Below are positions 36,556 through 44,555 of a DNA stretch of 64,000 nt, in pieces. Numbering within the stretch: position 1 is the first letter of the stretch; each line of letters starts with the position of its first letter. The position numbers and the translations under genes are program-made. The notes under the pieces were generated by a model. The model was not told the origin of the DNA and searched no databases. It saw nothing but the letters and a program-made list of their open reading frames with translations. The stretch comes from Bacteroidia bacterium (GTDB lineage: Bacteria > Bacteroidota > Bacteroidia > CAILMK01 > JBBDIG01), in the NCBI GenBank assembly GCA_040880525.1, contig JBBDIG010000021.1, forward strand, positions 62,001-126,000, given 5' to 3'.

Positions 36556-37476
36556 TCATTTTAATTTTTCTGCTACCCGGAGTTTTGCACTTCTTGCCCT
36601 CGGATTGAGCACCACTTCCTCCACGGATGGAATAAGAGGCTTTGAATGCAACTGGCGCAAGGGTTTACGTACGTTTCCAAAAATGTCCTTATCCTCGTTT
36701 CCCCTGAATTTTCCCGTGCGAAAGAAGTTTTTCACCAGGCGATCTTCCAGTGAATGATAGGTAAGCACCACGAGTCTGCCACCCGGAGCCAATACTGCAG
36801 CAGCCTGCTCCAGGAAGCTCTTGAGGTTTTCCAGTTCCTGATTTACCTCAATGCGCAGCGCCTGGAATACCTGCGCCAGGTATTTCTTTTCAGGAACAGA
36901 GGCCGGGCAAACTGCCCCTGCAATATCCACCAGTTCACCGGTAGTGCCGATCTCCGCGATTTGCCTTCTGCGCACTACCTCCTCTGCAAGTGTGCGGGCG
37001 TTGGGTACTTCGCCCAACATGCCGAAGACCTGCTGGAGGTCTTTCTCTTTATAGGTATTAAGCAGTGTGGCTGCTGTCAATTCCAAATCGGCATCCATGC
37101 GCATATCCAGCGCTGCATCATACCGGAAAGAAAATCCGCGATCTGCCGTATCCACTTGGTGGGAGGAAATACCGAGGTCAGCCAATATTCCCTGCACAGG
37201 TATGGTACCCAGATACCGGAGGTAATTCTTCATGTAAGCATAGTCATGGTGTACCAGTATCAGCCGTTCCATCCGCGGAGCGTTGAGCAGTGCATCCTCA
37301 TCTTTATCAAAAGCGATGAGTTTTCCCTTTTCTCCAAGCCGTACCAGGATTTCAGCGGCATGGCCCCCTCCGCCAAAGGTGGCGTCTACATACGTGCCCT
37401 CCGGTTGGATGGCGAGTGCATCAATACACTCCTTCGCCATCACGGGTATGTGGTATTCAGCCATTGATTGCATCAT
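36556..37476 (-). CDS. rsmH: 16S rRNA (cytosine1402-N4)-methyltransferase RsmH
   Basis: Methylates C1402 in the ribosomal P site using SAM. Signature segments are 'HIPVMAKECIDAL', the SAM loop 'YVDATFGGGGHAAEIL', 'GILADLGISSHQVDTADRGF', 'LRIEVNQELENL' and 'VVLTYHSLEDRLVKNFF'. 306 residues from the first Met. 'MAEYHIPVM' at 37464 is a good alternative start. Either start lies within the 3' end of mraZ, so the two genes overlap. Confidence 0.97.
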   Translation of the reverse strand: MMQSMAEYHIPVMAKECIDALAIQPEGTYVDATFGGGGHAAEILVRLGEKGKLIAFDKDEDALLNAPRMERLILVHHDYAYMKNYLRYLGTIPVQGILADLGISSHQVDTADRGFSFRYDAALDMRMDADLELTAATLLNTYKEKDLQQVFGMLGEVPNARTLAEEVVRRRQIAEIGTTGELVDIAGAVCPASVPEKKYLAQVFQALRIEVNQELENLKSFLEQAAAVLAPGGRLVVLTYHSLEDRLVKNFFRTGKFRGNEDKDIFGNVRKPLRQLHSKPLIPSVEEVVLNPRARSAKLRVAEKLK

Positions 37477-37927
37477 CAGATCTTTTATTGCCCATTACTT
37501 CTTCAGCGAGATCAGCAAAGTCTTCAGGCTCGCTGCTCAACATATTGTCGTATATTTGCTTGCCCCATACCTCAATTTTGCCGGTATGCGCAAAAAGGAT
37601 CATATCCTTGTCTATACCAGCATATTGCAGGAGCGGCTTAGGTAGCAACAGCCGTCCGTTACTATCAAGTTGCAGCTCAGTAGCACCTCTGAAAAAGTAT
37701 CGGATGAACTCGCGATTCTTCTTATTATATGGATTGAGTTTATTGATTTCCGATGTGATACGTTCCCATTCGGTACGCGGGTACAGTACCAGGTTTTGCT
37801 CAAACCCACGATTAATGACAAATTTCTCATCCGCTTCCGGAGGCAATTGCTTTTTAAGGCCTGCCGGGAGCAGAATCCGCCCCTTGATGTCGGCCTTGCA
37901 AGCAAATTCTCCCAGGAAATAGGTCAT
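37457..37927 (-). CDS. mraZ: Transcriptional regulator MraZ
   Basis: DNA-binding repressor of its own operon. It has two AbrB-like halves: 'GEFACKADIKGRILLPAGLK' and 'GATELQLDSNGRLLLPKPLL', the two GR(I/L)LLP repeats being the family hallmark. 156 residues. First gene of the dcw cluster. Two TGGGA repeats lie 39-53 bp upstream of its start (37966-37980), matching known MraZ operators. Confidence 0.97.
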   Translation of the reverse strand: MTYFLGEFACKADIKGRILLPAGLKKQLPPEADEKFVINRGFEQNLVLYPRTEWERITSEINKLNPYNKKNREFIRYFFRGATELQLDSNGRLLLPKPLLQYAGIDKDMILFAHTGKIEVWGKQIYDNMLSSEPEDFADLAEEVMGNKRSDDAING

Positions 37928-37965
37928 AAATCAGTTTCAGTTTGACCGGTAAAATTATATGAAAA

Positions 37966-37980
37966 TCCCACTAATTCCCA
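37966..37980 (-). promoter_or_regulatory. MraZ box: two TGGGA repeats with 5-bp spacing
   Basis: On the minus strand the sequence is TGGGA-ATTAG-TGGGA, directly upstream of mraZ. MraZ is known to bind TGGGN direct repeats separated by 5 bp. Only two perfect repeats are seen, where three are common. No clear TAnnTTTG element was found next to it. Confidence 0.8.
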
Positions 37981-38095
37981 CTATTTGTTATGATTAAACG
38001 AAAAAAGTTTTACACAGGTATCAAAACTCTTTATATTCGCGAAAGAAAACAGGTGGGAAAAAGTGGAGATATTGATTTCTATATTAAATAGATGA

Positions 38096-38584
38096 ATGAT
38101 GAAAAATGTTCTTCTTTTTTTGATGGTGACGCTTACGCTATGCAACTGCCAACGAAAATCGGCTCCTCAGGAAGCCGATCTATCGCCACCTCGCCCCTTT
38201 ACATTATCTTCCACACAGGGAGGGCTTGACAGCGAATTTTTTGTCATCATCAATAATGAGCACGACTGGGAGCATTTGTGGCGGGAAATGCTGATTTCAG
38301 GAACCGGCTCTAATCCACCTCCCCTTAACTTTCAGGATAGCATTGTGGCGGTTGCTTTCCAGGGAATGAAGGGAACGGGAGGTTATAGCGTCTCTATAGT
38401 TGAGGTGGTAGAAAAGAGCAACATGGTAATCGTTTATGCAGAGTATGTTTCGCCTGGCGAGAATTGTATGGTAACGCAGGCTACCTCTATGCCTTTCGCC
38501 ATGATCCAACTTCCAAAACCTGAAGGAGACACGCCTGTACTCATGGAAAAAATTGAGAAGGTGGACAATTGTGGGGAAGAGTGA
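38096..38584 (+). CDS. Lipoprotein with PrcB_C-like domain
   Basis: 162 residues. Signal with lipobox 'TLTLCNCQ' suggests a lipid-anchored envelope protein. The mature part reads 'VIINNEHDWEHLWREML', 'NFQDSIVAVAFQGMKGTGGY', 'SVSIVEVVEKSNMVIVYAEY', 'PGENCMVTQATSMPFAMIQL', the order of the PrcB C-terminal domain named after a protease-complex partner in Treponema. Such domains are widespread and mostly uncharacterised. It diverges from the mraZ promoter and is followed by a GT2 gene 83 bp downstream. Two start codons (38096 and 38099) are adjacent. Confidence 0.75.
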   Translation: MMKNVLLFLMVTLTLCNCQRKSAPQEADLSPPRPFTLSSTQGGLDSEFFVIINNEHDWEHLWREMLISGTGSNPPPLNFQDSIVAVAFQGMKGTGGYSVSIVEVVEKSNMVIVYAEYVSPGENCMVTQATSMPFAMIQLPKPEGDTPVLMEKIEKVDNCGEE

Positions 38585-38667
38585 TGATCCCTATTCCTTC
38601 CGGTGGTTCCAGAAACGTGACATTCAAGTTCATCTCTACCCATTAAAACTTTTTACGCATTGCCTCC

Positions 38668-39612
38668 ATGAAGATCAGCGGATTTACTTTCGGAAAAAAC
38701 ACGGTGAAGCTTTACTATCCCATTCGTGAAGCGATTGAATCAATCCTTCCTATTGTGGACGAATTTGTAATAGCATTGGGAAAAGGCGATGAAGACGATA
38801 CCACGCTTTCGGAAATAGAGCGCATCAACTCGGATAAGATCAGGATCATCCATACGGAATGGGATACGAAGGCATACCCTGACGGAACGGAAAATGCCCA
38901 TCAGACTGACATCGCTATGAAAGCCTGCACGGGCGACTGGCTCTTTTATCTGCAGGCAGACGAGGTAGTGCATGAGAAATACCTGGACACAATCCGGAAC
39001 CGATGCCGTGAACTACTGGATAATCATGAGATAGAGGGTTTGATCTTTCGTTACAAGCATTTTTTTGGCGATTATTGGCATTTCAACGACAAACACGGCT
39101 GGTACCCTTACGAGATCCGGATAGTGCGTAACCTGCCGGATATTCATTCCTATCAGTCTGCACAGTCATTCAGGCGAATCCCTGATTTTGATGGCAAGAG
39201 CTACCGCAAAAAGGAAGGAAGCCATAAACTGCAAGTGGCGAAAGTGGATGCAGAAATATATCACTATGGCTGGGTGCGGCCGCCAGCCCTGATGCAGAAA
39301 AAGACCATTGCGCTCGAAACCATCCATAAAGGTGCTGATGCTACAATCAAACGCTACACGGAAGGGCCGGCCTATTTCGACTATGGACCTCTTCGCTCTC
39401 TGCTCACATTCAAAGACTCACATCCGAAGGTGATGCAAGAAATGATCAGCCGGTTCAACTGGAAAGAACAATTGAATTACAAGGACTTCTATGTGCCTGA
39501 CCGTAGGTTATTCAAGCATGAAAAGCCAAAATATAAACTTCTCAACATCCTGGAGAGAACTATCGGAAGGCAACTTTTTACGCATAAAAACTGGATTGAG
39601 AAGAAGATTTGA
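38668..39612 (+). CDS. Family 2-like glycosyltransferase
   Basis: 314 residues, cytosolic, no membrane helices. A GT-A fold is suggested by 'YYPIREAIESILPIVDEFVI', 'IRIIHTEWDTKAYPDGTENA' and the metal-binding DxD-like 'GDWLFYLQADEVVHEKYLD'. 'YGWVRPPALMQKKTIA' lies in the acceptor half. It resembles the group of short GT2 proteins that occur alone in Bacteroidota genomes. The sugar and acceptor are unknown, and no polysaccharide locus surrounds it. Confidence 0.82.
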   Translation: MKISGFTFGKNTVKLYYPIREAIESILPIVDEFVIALGKGDEDDTTLSEIERINSDKIRIIHTEWDTKAYPDGTENAHQTDIAMKACTGDWLFYLQADEVVHEKYLDTIRNRCRELLDNHEIEGLIFRYKHFFGDYWHFNDKHGWYPYEIRIVRNLPDIHSYQSAQSFRRIPDFDGKSYRKKEGSHKLQVAKVDAEIYHYGWVRPPALMQKKTIALETIHKGADATIKRYTEGPAYFDYGPLRSLLTFKDSHPKVMQEMISRFNWKEQLNYKDFYVPDRRLFKHEKPKYKLLNILERTIGRQLFTHKNWIEKKI

Positions 39613-40232
39613 CTGGTCTTCATCTGCGCGATTTTTATAGGAGGAGGCGGCAGCAGATGAAAGATAGTGATATGCCGTTATCGTCAAGCAATAAAACTAT
39701 TTTTTTCGAGAGTAAGATACTCACACGTTTATACCTGTAGCAGGCTACCAAAATAATATCACCTGACAAACCTAAATATATCTAATACAACATTTTAAAT
39801 CCTTTTATAGTAAAGAAAGTTACTTTATATGCTTACTGAATCCTACCAAATCAAAATATATTTTATCGTTTTTGCTGGTTAGATAAATATATTTATTGTA
39901 CCATTGCAGACCAATTCGATAGCTTTATTTACTAAGGATGCAGATTAAGCAGTTTATAAAGTATCGCAAGAAATGAAAATTGAAAAAAAAATGTCCAGAT
40001 TAATTTTCATACCTTCACATAAAATACATTTTTATTACATGAGAATTTTAGCCTGCCCGGAAGTAACACAAACGGATTCCTAAAAAATGTGATTTCAAAA
40101 AATTTTCAGGAAAACAAACTGGAAATATATCTAAACATATCTTTGTTTCATCAGGAAGCCATAATGCCCTCCTGGCATTGTGATCACCTGTGATTACGTA
40201 CTTTTTAAAAAAATCATTAAAAATCAATCATC
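39613..40232 (+). other. 620-bp AT-rich intergenic region
   Basis: No credible gene. It contains a 9-bp inverted repeat with a long loop just after the GT2 gene (39619-39627 with 39653-39661, no T-run). ATAAAATACATTTTT (40019-40033) differs by one base from the repeat found upstream of the PKD-like gene at 14564. Confidence 0.5.
40138..40145 (+). promoter_or_regulatory. Candidate -7 element for the large T9SS protein
   Basis: TATCTTTG matches the Bacteroidota TAnnTTTG consensus, 87 bp before the ATG. No clear TTTG -33 partner is seen, so this is weak. Confidence 0.35.
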
Positions 40233-43200
40233 ATGTCGAAATTTCTTACAATGCGAATAGCTTTGGTGTTAGCCTTAAGCTATTTCCCTCTTCAGGCGTT
40301 TGGGCAATGTCCCAATGATGTGATCAGGATGGCCCTGATCAATCCCTCCTCCGGTCCTAATATTGGCTTGGAGCCGCACGGTATATGGGCCGAATCAATG
40401 TTTTGCGGAACGAACTTTTCCTACTTCTATATTCTGCCAAATAGCTATCTGGATGTTTATGCAGATGGCACAGGCGCTGTACTTCACGGCTCAGCCAAAA
40501 TTATCAGAGGCGGAAATTGCCTGAGCAATCCCAATGACACCTTTTATTTTCATTCCTCCTTTATGAGCGCTGATCAATTGGGATTAAACATCTCCGGAAA
40601 GGATAATCTTCCGCCAAATACACTTAATCCGGACTGGATCAATGACTGGTTGTTTTTTGTGGCCAATGATGATGACTCCTATTTGCATAATGGCACTGAT
40701 ACCATCTGGGCACCCCACTTTTTTGGTGCGAATCCCAGTGTGAATAAATTTGGATTGCAAATCGGGTATGGTGCCAATGGCAAAAACCTGGCTTTTGGAA
40801 TGGCCTGGTGGTTAACCTATCACAACGGCACACGCACCGGCATGGCAGATTACGCTACCGAACTGGATACCGTTTGCGTTCCTCCTGCACCTAGTCTTGC
40901 ACTTTGTCCTGATCAGGAAATCGTGAAGGGGCTGGCTACACAGGATGTGGCACAGATCACCTCCACTGTTTCTGGCGGAGTGCCTCCGTACCAATATTCA
41001 TGGACCAATGCCCCAGACACAACCCCGGATATTGTAGTGTCTCCAAATTCAACTACAGTTTATACCCTGACTGTAACCGATGCCCTCAATCGCACTGATG
41101 TAGCTGCTCATACTGTAACTGTACATGATATTAGCGCAAGCAATGGAAAGGTGTATATGTGTAACAACAAGAAAAAGCCAAAAACCAAAAAAGTAAACCT
41201 CAGCTCCGTTTCGACCAAGCTAGGACAGGGATATACACTGGGCAGTTGCGGAACTTCAATTGACCTGGACGCAGGATCCTGCGGGGAAATCGTCCCTCCT
41301 ACAGACTATGGCCCATGTGATTGCGATGGCCGCATAAAGGAACTGACGCTTGTATACAGCGGACCTGATAATGTAACTATTAACGTTTACAGCCTCCAGG
41401 GGCAAACTCCCACATCAGGGTCAGTATTTACGGGTGTGATGAATGGAGATACTATTATCACCAAATCATCAGATGCCGGATTATCCCGGTTTGGACCCAA
41501 TACACGTTTTGAGATCGAAGGCTACTCCAGCCTTAATCAAGAAATCCATACTTCCTGCTCTCAGGAAATATTAGGCAAGCATTTCGGAGTATTCTATGTA
41601 CTCGGACATGTAGATTTTAATAATAATAAATGCGGGACAACCTTTACGCCTCCGCCATCTTCACCTCCAACCGATCCACCTTCCTCATGCGATTGCGAAG
41701 GAAGAATAAAAGAACTGACGGTAGTTTATTCAGGTCCGGGCAATGTAGACATCAATGTTTTCAGCCTACAGGGACAAACCCCTACTGCTGCTACTTCTTT
41801 TACCAACGTACAGACGGGTGATACTCTGGTAGCGAAAAGCAGTGATGCGAATCTGGGCAGATTCGGACCCAATACGCGATTTGAAGTGGCAGGAAATTCT
41901 TCATTGAATCAAACCATTCATACTTCCTGCTCACAGGAAATTTTAGGATTCACCTTCGGATCCTTCTATGTAGCGGCTCATACTGACTACAACGATAATC
42001 AATGCGGAGTTCCCGGCCCTGATCCAGACCCGGATACGGCAAGCTGTCCGCAAGGCGTTACACGTTTGGAATTAATCAATCCCTCGCAGGGTGCGAATAT
42101 TGGCCTTACTGCTCACGGCATTTGGGCTGCAGACCTGTTCTGTGATAATACGAATGTTACTTATTTCTACGTATTGCCGGAATCTTACCTTGACCTGAAC
42201 CAGGATGGCTCCGGAGCAGTAATGTACGGATCCGCACGCGTAATCGCTGGAGATAACTGCCTGCCAGTGGCTGAGCAGGACGCAGTGTGGCAATTCCATG
42301 CAGAATTCTATGATCCGGCCGATTCCGGGCTTACCATTTCAGGTAAGGATAATTATCCCGGTGGTATGCCGGATACATCTGTTATTAATGACTGGATATT
42401 TTTGGTCGCTGATAATAGCGCATCCTATTTATATAAAGGAACCGACACTATTTATATGCCTCACTTTTTCGGGGTAAATCCAAGTGTCCAAAAGTTTGGT
42501 ATGCAGATAGGAGAAAATGCCAATGGTAAAAATCTTAGCTATGGCATGGCCTGGTGGTTTACATACGTTAATGGTAGCCGGACAGGCGTTGGAGATTATT
42601 CTACAGAGCTGGACACTATTTGTGTGGGTGAGCCGATCCCTCCTGCCCCACCTGCCCCGCCAGCAGGCCCTTGCGACTGTGAAGGCAGGATGAAAGAAGT
42701 GCAGGTAGTTTACTCCGGCCCCAGTAACGTGACCATTTCTACGAAGAGCATGCAGGGCAACCGTAACGGCACAAATGCCACCGTATTCAATAATGTGCAG
42801 GATGGAGACACCTTAGTCGCTAAAAGCAGTGATGCAAGCCTGGACAGGTTCGGCCCTTTCCTCGACTTCTTTGTGTCTGGAAATTCTAATTTGGATCAGC
42901 GAATTCATACATCCTGCTCTCAGGATATTCTTGGCAATACTTACGGAGCATTTTACGTCCACGCGCATACTGACTATCAGAACAACCATTGCAATGCGAC
43001 CTTGAATCCAATGATGGTACAGGATGAGCAGGATCAGATAGAAACCGGCCTGGCCAATGAGACCGATGGCGGACATCAACCGGCATTTGGAGAGATGACG
43101 AAAGACCTGGAAACACAGGCTGAAAAGGCAGATGGAAAAACAACTCATACCGCCAGCGGTCTGGAAGTATATCCTAATCCTTTTAACAATCAGGTTCAGA

Positions 43201-43406
43201 TCTCATTTTATAATAAGAGCAATGAAGGGAACACGGTGCTGAAAGTAACAGACGCACTCGGAAAGGTGATCCTCCGGGAAGTCGTCTCCGGCAGCAACAA
43301 TGCCTGGATACAACGGACAGTTGAGATCAATGGAAAAGCGGGACTTTACATTCTGAGTATTGAGAATGCTGAAGGATTGCAGACCAAACGCCTGATCAAG
43401 TTCTAA
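40233..43406 (+). CDS. Large repeat-built T9SS-secreted surface protein
   Basis: 1057 residues. Signal peptide ending 'FPLQAFGQ'. Two kinds of module alternate. Module A, about 190 residues with 'ALINPSSGPNIGLEPHGIWA' and 'GANGKNLAFGMAWWLTYHNG', occurs at about 25-215 and 604-799. Module B, about 105 residues beginning 'CDCEGRIKELTVVYSGP' and containing 'IHTSCSQEILG', occurs at about 360-467, 485-590 and 812-921. One PKD domain lies at 220-300. Module B looks like a DUF7467-type Cys-rich domain, from memory. After an acidic linker comes a clear type A sorting domain ('LEVYPNPFNNQVQISFYN', 'LKVTDALGKVIL', 'KAGLYILSIENA', 'TKRLIKF'). Likely displayed on the cell surface; an adhesin or matrix role is a guess. 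Confidence 0.88.
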   Translation: MSKFLTMRIALVLALSYFPLQAFGQCPNDVIRMALINPSSGPNIGLEPHGIWAESMFCGTNFSYFYILPNSYLDVYADGTGAVLHGSAKIIRGGNCLSNPNDTFYFHSSFMSADQLGLNISGKDNLPPNTLNPDWINDWLFFVANDDDSYLHNGTDTIWAPHFFGANPSVNKFGLQIGYGANGKNLAFGMAWWLTYHNGTRTGMADYATELDTVCVPPAPSLALCPDQEIVKGLATQDVAQITSTVSGGVPPYQYSWTNAPDTTPDIVVSPNSTTVYTLTVTDALNRTDVAAHTVTVHDISASNGKVYMCNNKKKPKTKKVNLSSVSTKLGQGYTLGSCGTSIDLDAGSCGEIVPPTDYGPCDCDGRIKELTLVYSGPDNVTINVYSLQGQTPTSGSVFTGVMNGDTIITKSSDAGLSRFGPNTRFEIEGYSSLNQEIHTSCSQEILGKHFGVFYVLGHVDFNNNKCGTTFTPPPSSPPTDPPSSCDCEGRIKELTVVYSGPGNVDINVFSLQGQTPTAATSFTNVQTGDTLVAKSSDANLGRFGPNTRFEVAGNSSLNQTIHTSCSQEILGFTFGSFYVAAHTDYNDNQCGVPGPDPDPDTASCPQGVTRLELINPSQGANIGLTAHGIWAADLFCDNTNVTYFYVLPESYLDLNQDGSGAVMYGSARVIAGDNCLPVAEQDAVWQFHAEFYDPADSGLTISGKDNYPGGMPDTSVINDWIFLVADNSASYLYKGTDTIYMPHFFGVNPSVQKFGMQIGENANGKNLSYGMAWWFTYVNGSRTGVGDYSTELDTICVGEPIPPAPPAPPAGPCDCEGRMKEVQVVYSGPSNVTISTKSMQGNRNGTNATVFNNVQDGDTLVAKSSDASLDRFGPFLDFFVSGNSNLDQRIHTSCSQDILGNTYGAFYVHAHTDYQNNHCNATLNPMMVQDEQDQIETGLANETDGGHQPAFGEMTKDLETQAEKADGKTTHTASGLEVYPNPFNNQVQISFYNKSNEGNTVLKVTDALGKVILREVVSGSNNAWIQRTVEINGKAGLYILSIENAEGLQTKRLIKF

Positions 43407-43431
43407 TCGCCTGAACAGGTTATCTATACAG

Positions 43432-43466
43432 GAAAGGCCGTTCAGGCATTGACTGAACGGCCTTTC
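43432..43466 (+). terminator. Perfect 14-bp hairpin after the surface-protein gene
   Basis: GAAAGGCCGTTCAG (43432-43445) pairs perfectly with CTGAACGGCCTTTC (43453-43466) around a 7-nt loop, 26 bp past the stop. No strong T-run follows, only TAAT, so it may act as a terminator or as a 3' stabilising structure. Confidence 0.75.
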
Positions 43467-43792
43467 TAATTATACGGCCTGTAACCTATTATTGGCGCTC
43501 CGTTTTTACCTTTGCGCCTCAAATTTCCCGATTTAAAGGGGCGGCTCATTATTTTAACACCCAGTGAAGCCACGAGCGTACTCCTTCCAAATTCAAGCGC
43601 TTTGCAACCCCGTAATTAAATACCTGATGTCATTACTGTTTCGTTGTTTAAGAAAATTAATGCAGACCAGGGAATACCAAACTAAAACACTTAGTAAATC
43701 CGTTATAATTACCTAACACTTTTTACCTATTTTGCCGAACCAATTTTTCCGGCTTCTGTTTAATTAAATGTAACTAAAAAAAGCCATTTCTA
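43467..43792 (+). other. 326-bp intergenic region
   Basis: No coding frame seen. TACCTTTG at 43507-43514 matches the -7 consensus, but its only upstream TTG is too close (12 bp spacer). It is about 280 bp from the next start, so its use is uncertain. Confidence 0.4.
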
Positions 43793-43990
43793 ATGTTCTC
43801 AATGTTTAAACCCGCTGATAAAACGCCTTTCGAGGCTCAATACATACAGTTAAAAATGGCTGCCCGGCAGGCACAGCAATCAGGAGATCTGCGTAAGTAT
43901 GCTGACCTCGTGGCCGAAATCAATCGCACGCTCGTTCAAATGTTCCCAAGCCGCAAGAGCGAAACAGGAAAAAAGACTTTTCAGGCCTGA
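43793..43990 (+). CDS. Small DUF6435-like protein
   Basis: 65 residues, mainly helical and charged: 'MFSMFKPADKTPFEAQYIQL', then 'AARQAQQSGDLRKYADLVAE' and a basic end. The pattern 'MF.(L/M)FK ... A..AQ..GDL..YA.L..E' resembles the short DUF6435 proteins of many bacteria, whose role is unknown. No signal peptide. A second ATG at 43802 is possible. It stands alone between two non-coding gaps. Confidence 0.6.
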   Translation: MFSMFKPADKTPFEAQYIQLKMAARQAQQSGDLRKYADLVAEINRTLVQMFPSRKSETGKKTFQA

Positions 43991-44179
43991 CATTCTTTTG
44001 GGTCGACAAAACCGGGCGCATGAGTCTGCAAGTGGCCTGGCGACTTCTTGCTAAACGCTACCCTCATTTTTTCATAGCTCATTAGAACACTACGGACTAA
44101 AACCGGGTTTTTTTCGTGTCAATATGGCTAATTCGTTTTAATTTAGCCCACTGTTTTGAACAATAACATGTTATAAAAA

Positions 44180-44464
44180 ATGAGCACCCATAGCGCTGAA
44201 GACGATGTTGTTTTCCCCGTTTACAGAAAGTATCCTCACAATCGCACCTTCTTTAAGGTTCTTTCTGAGGCTGAATTTGAGGAGCTGAGTATCGTTGGCG
44301 GAACCTTTACCCTGCAGAACTTCAAGGCCCGGATATTTTCAGTGCGGGTTTTTCTTCACGATCTCATCTATGACATGCAAAGCCATTGGGAGTCAATAGA
44401 AGAGGGTGAATACGAGGATATGAAAATGTTTTGTCTTGAGTATATGGAGGAAATGAAAGTCTGA
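44180..44464 (+). CDS. Small acidic conserved-looking protein of unknown function
   Basis: 94 residues. I do not recognise a family. It starts 'MSTHSAEDDVVFPVYRKYPH' and contains 'FFKVLSEAEFEELSIVGGTF'. The rest is an acidic helical half ending 'CLEYMEEMKV'. No signal or membrane helix. The composition, the sensible start and the strong terminator 33 bp downstream argue that it is real. It precedes the DEXH helicase but is separated from it by that terminator. Confidence 0.65.
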   Translation: MSTHSAEDDVVFPVYRKYPHNRTFFKVLSEAEFEELSIVGGTFTLQNFKARIFSVRVFLHDLIYDMQSHWESIEEGEYEDMKMFCLEYMEEMKV

Positions 44465-44496
44465 GAAGTATTACCAACCAGAAAAACAGACAACAG

Positions 44497-44524
44497 AAGC
44501 GGAGCAGGAATCTCCGCTTTTTTT
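44497..44524 (+). terminator. Intrinsic terminator
   Basis: AAGCGGAG (44497-44504) pairs with CTCCGCTT (44512-44519) around a 7-nt loop and is followed by a T-run ending at 44524. It closes the small-gene transcript and lies 32 bp before the helicase start. Confidence 0.92.
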
Positions 44525-44555
44525 ATGCCTTTTCAGAAATAACTCCTGCAATTTC

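Noticed and set aside
40233-43406. Repeats inside the surface-protein gene considered as a CRISPR or satellite array
   Set aside because: The repeats are diverged protein modules of about 105 and 190 codons, in frame, with no short identical repeat and spacer pattern.
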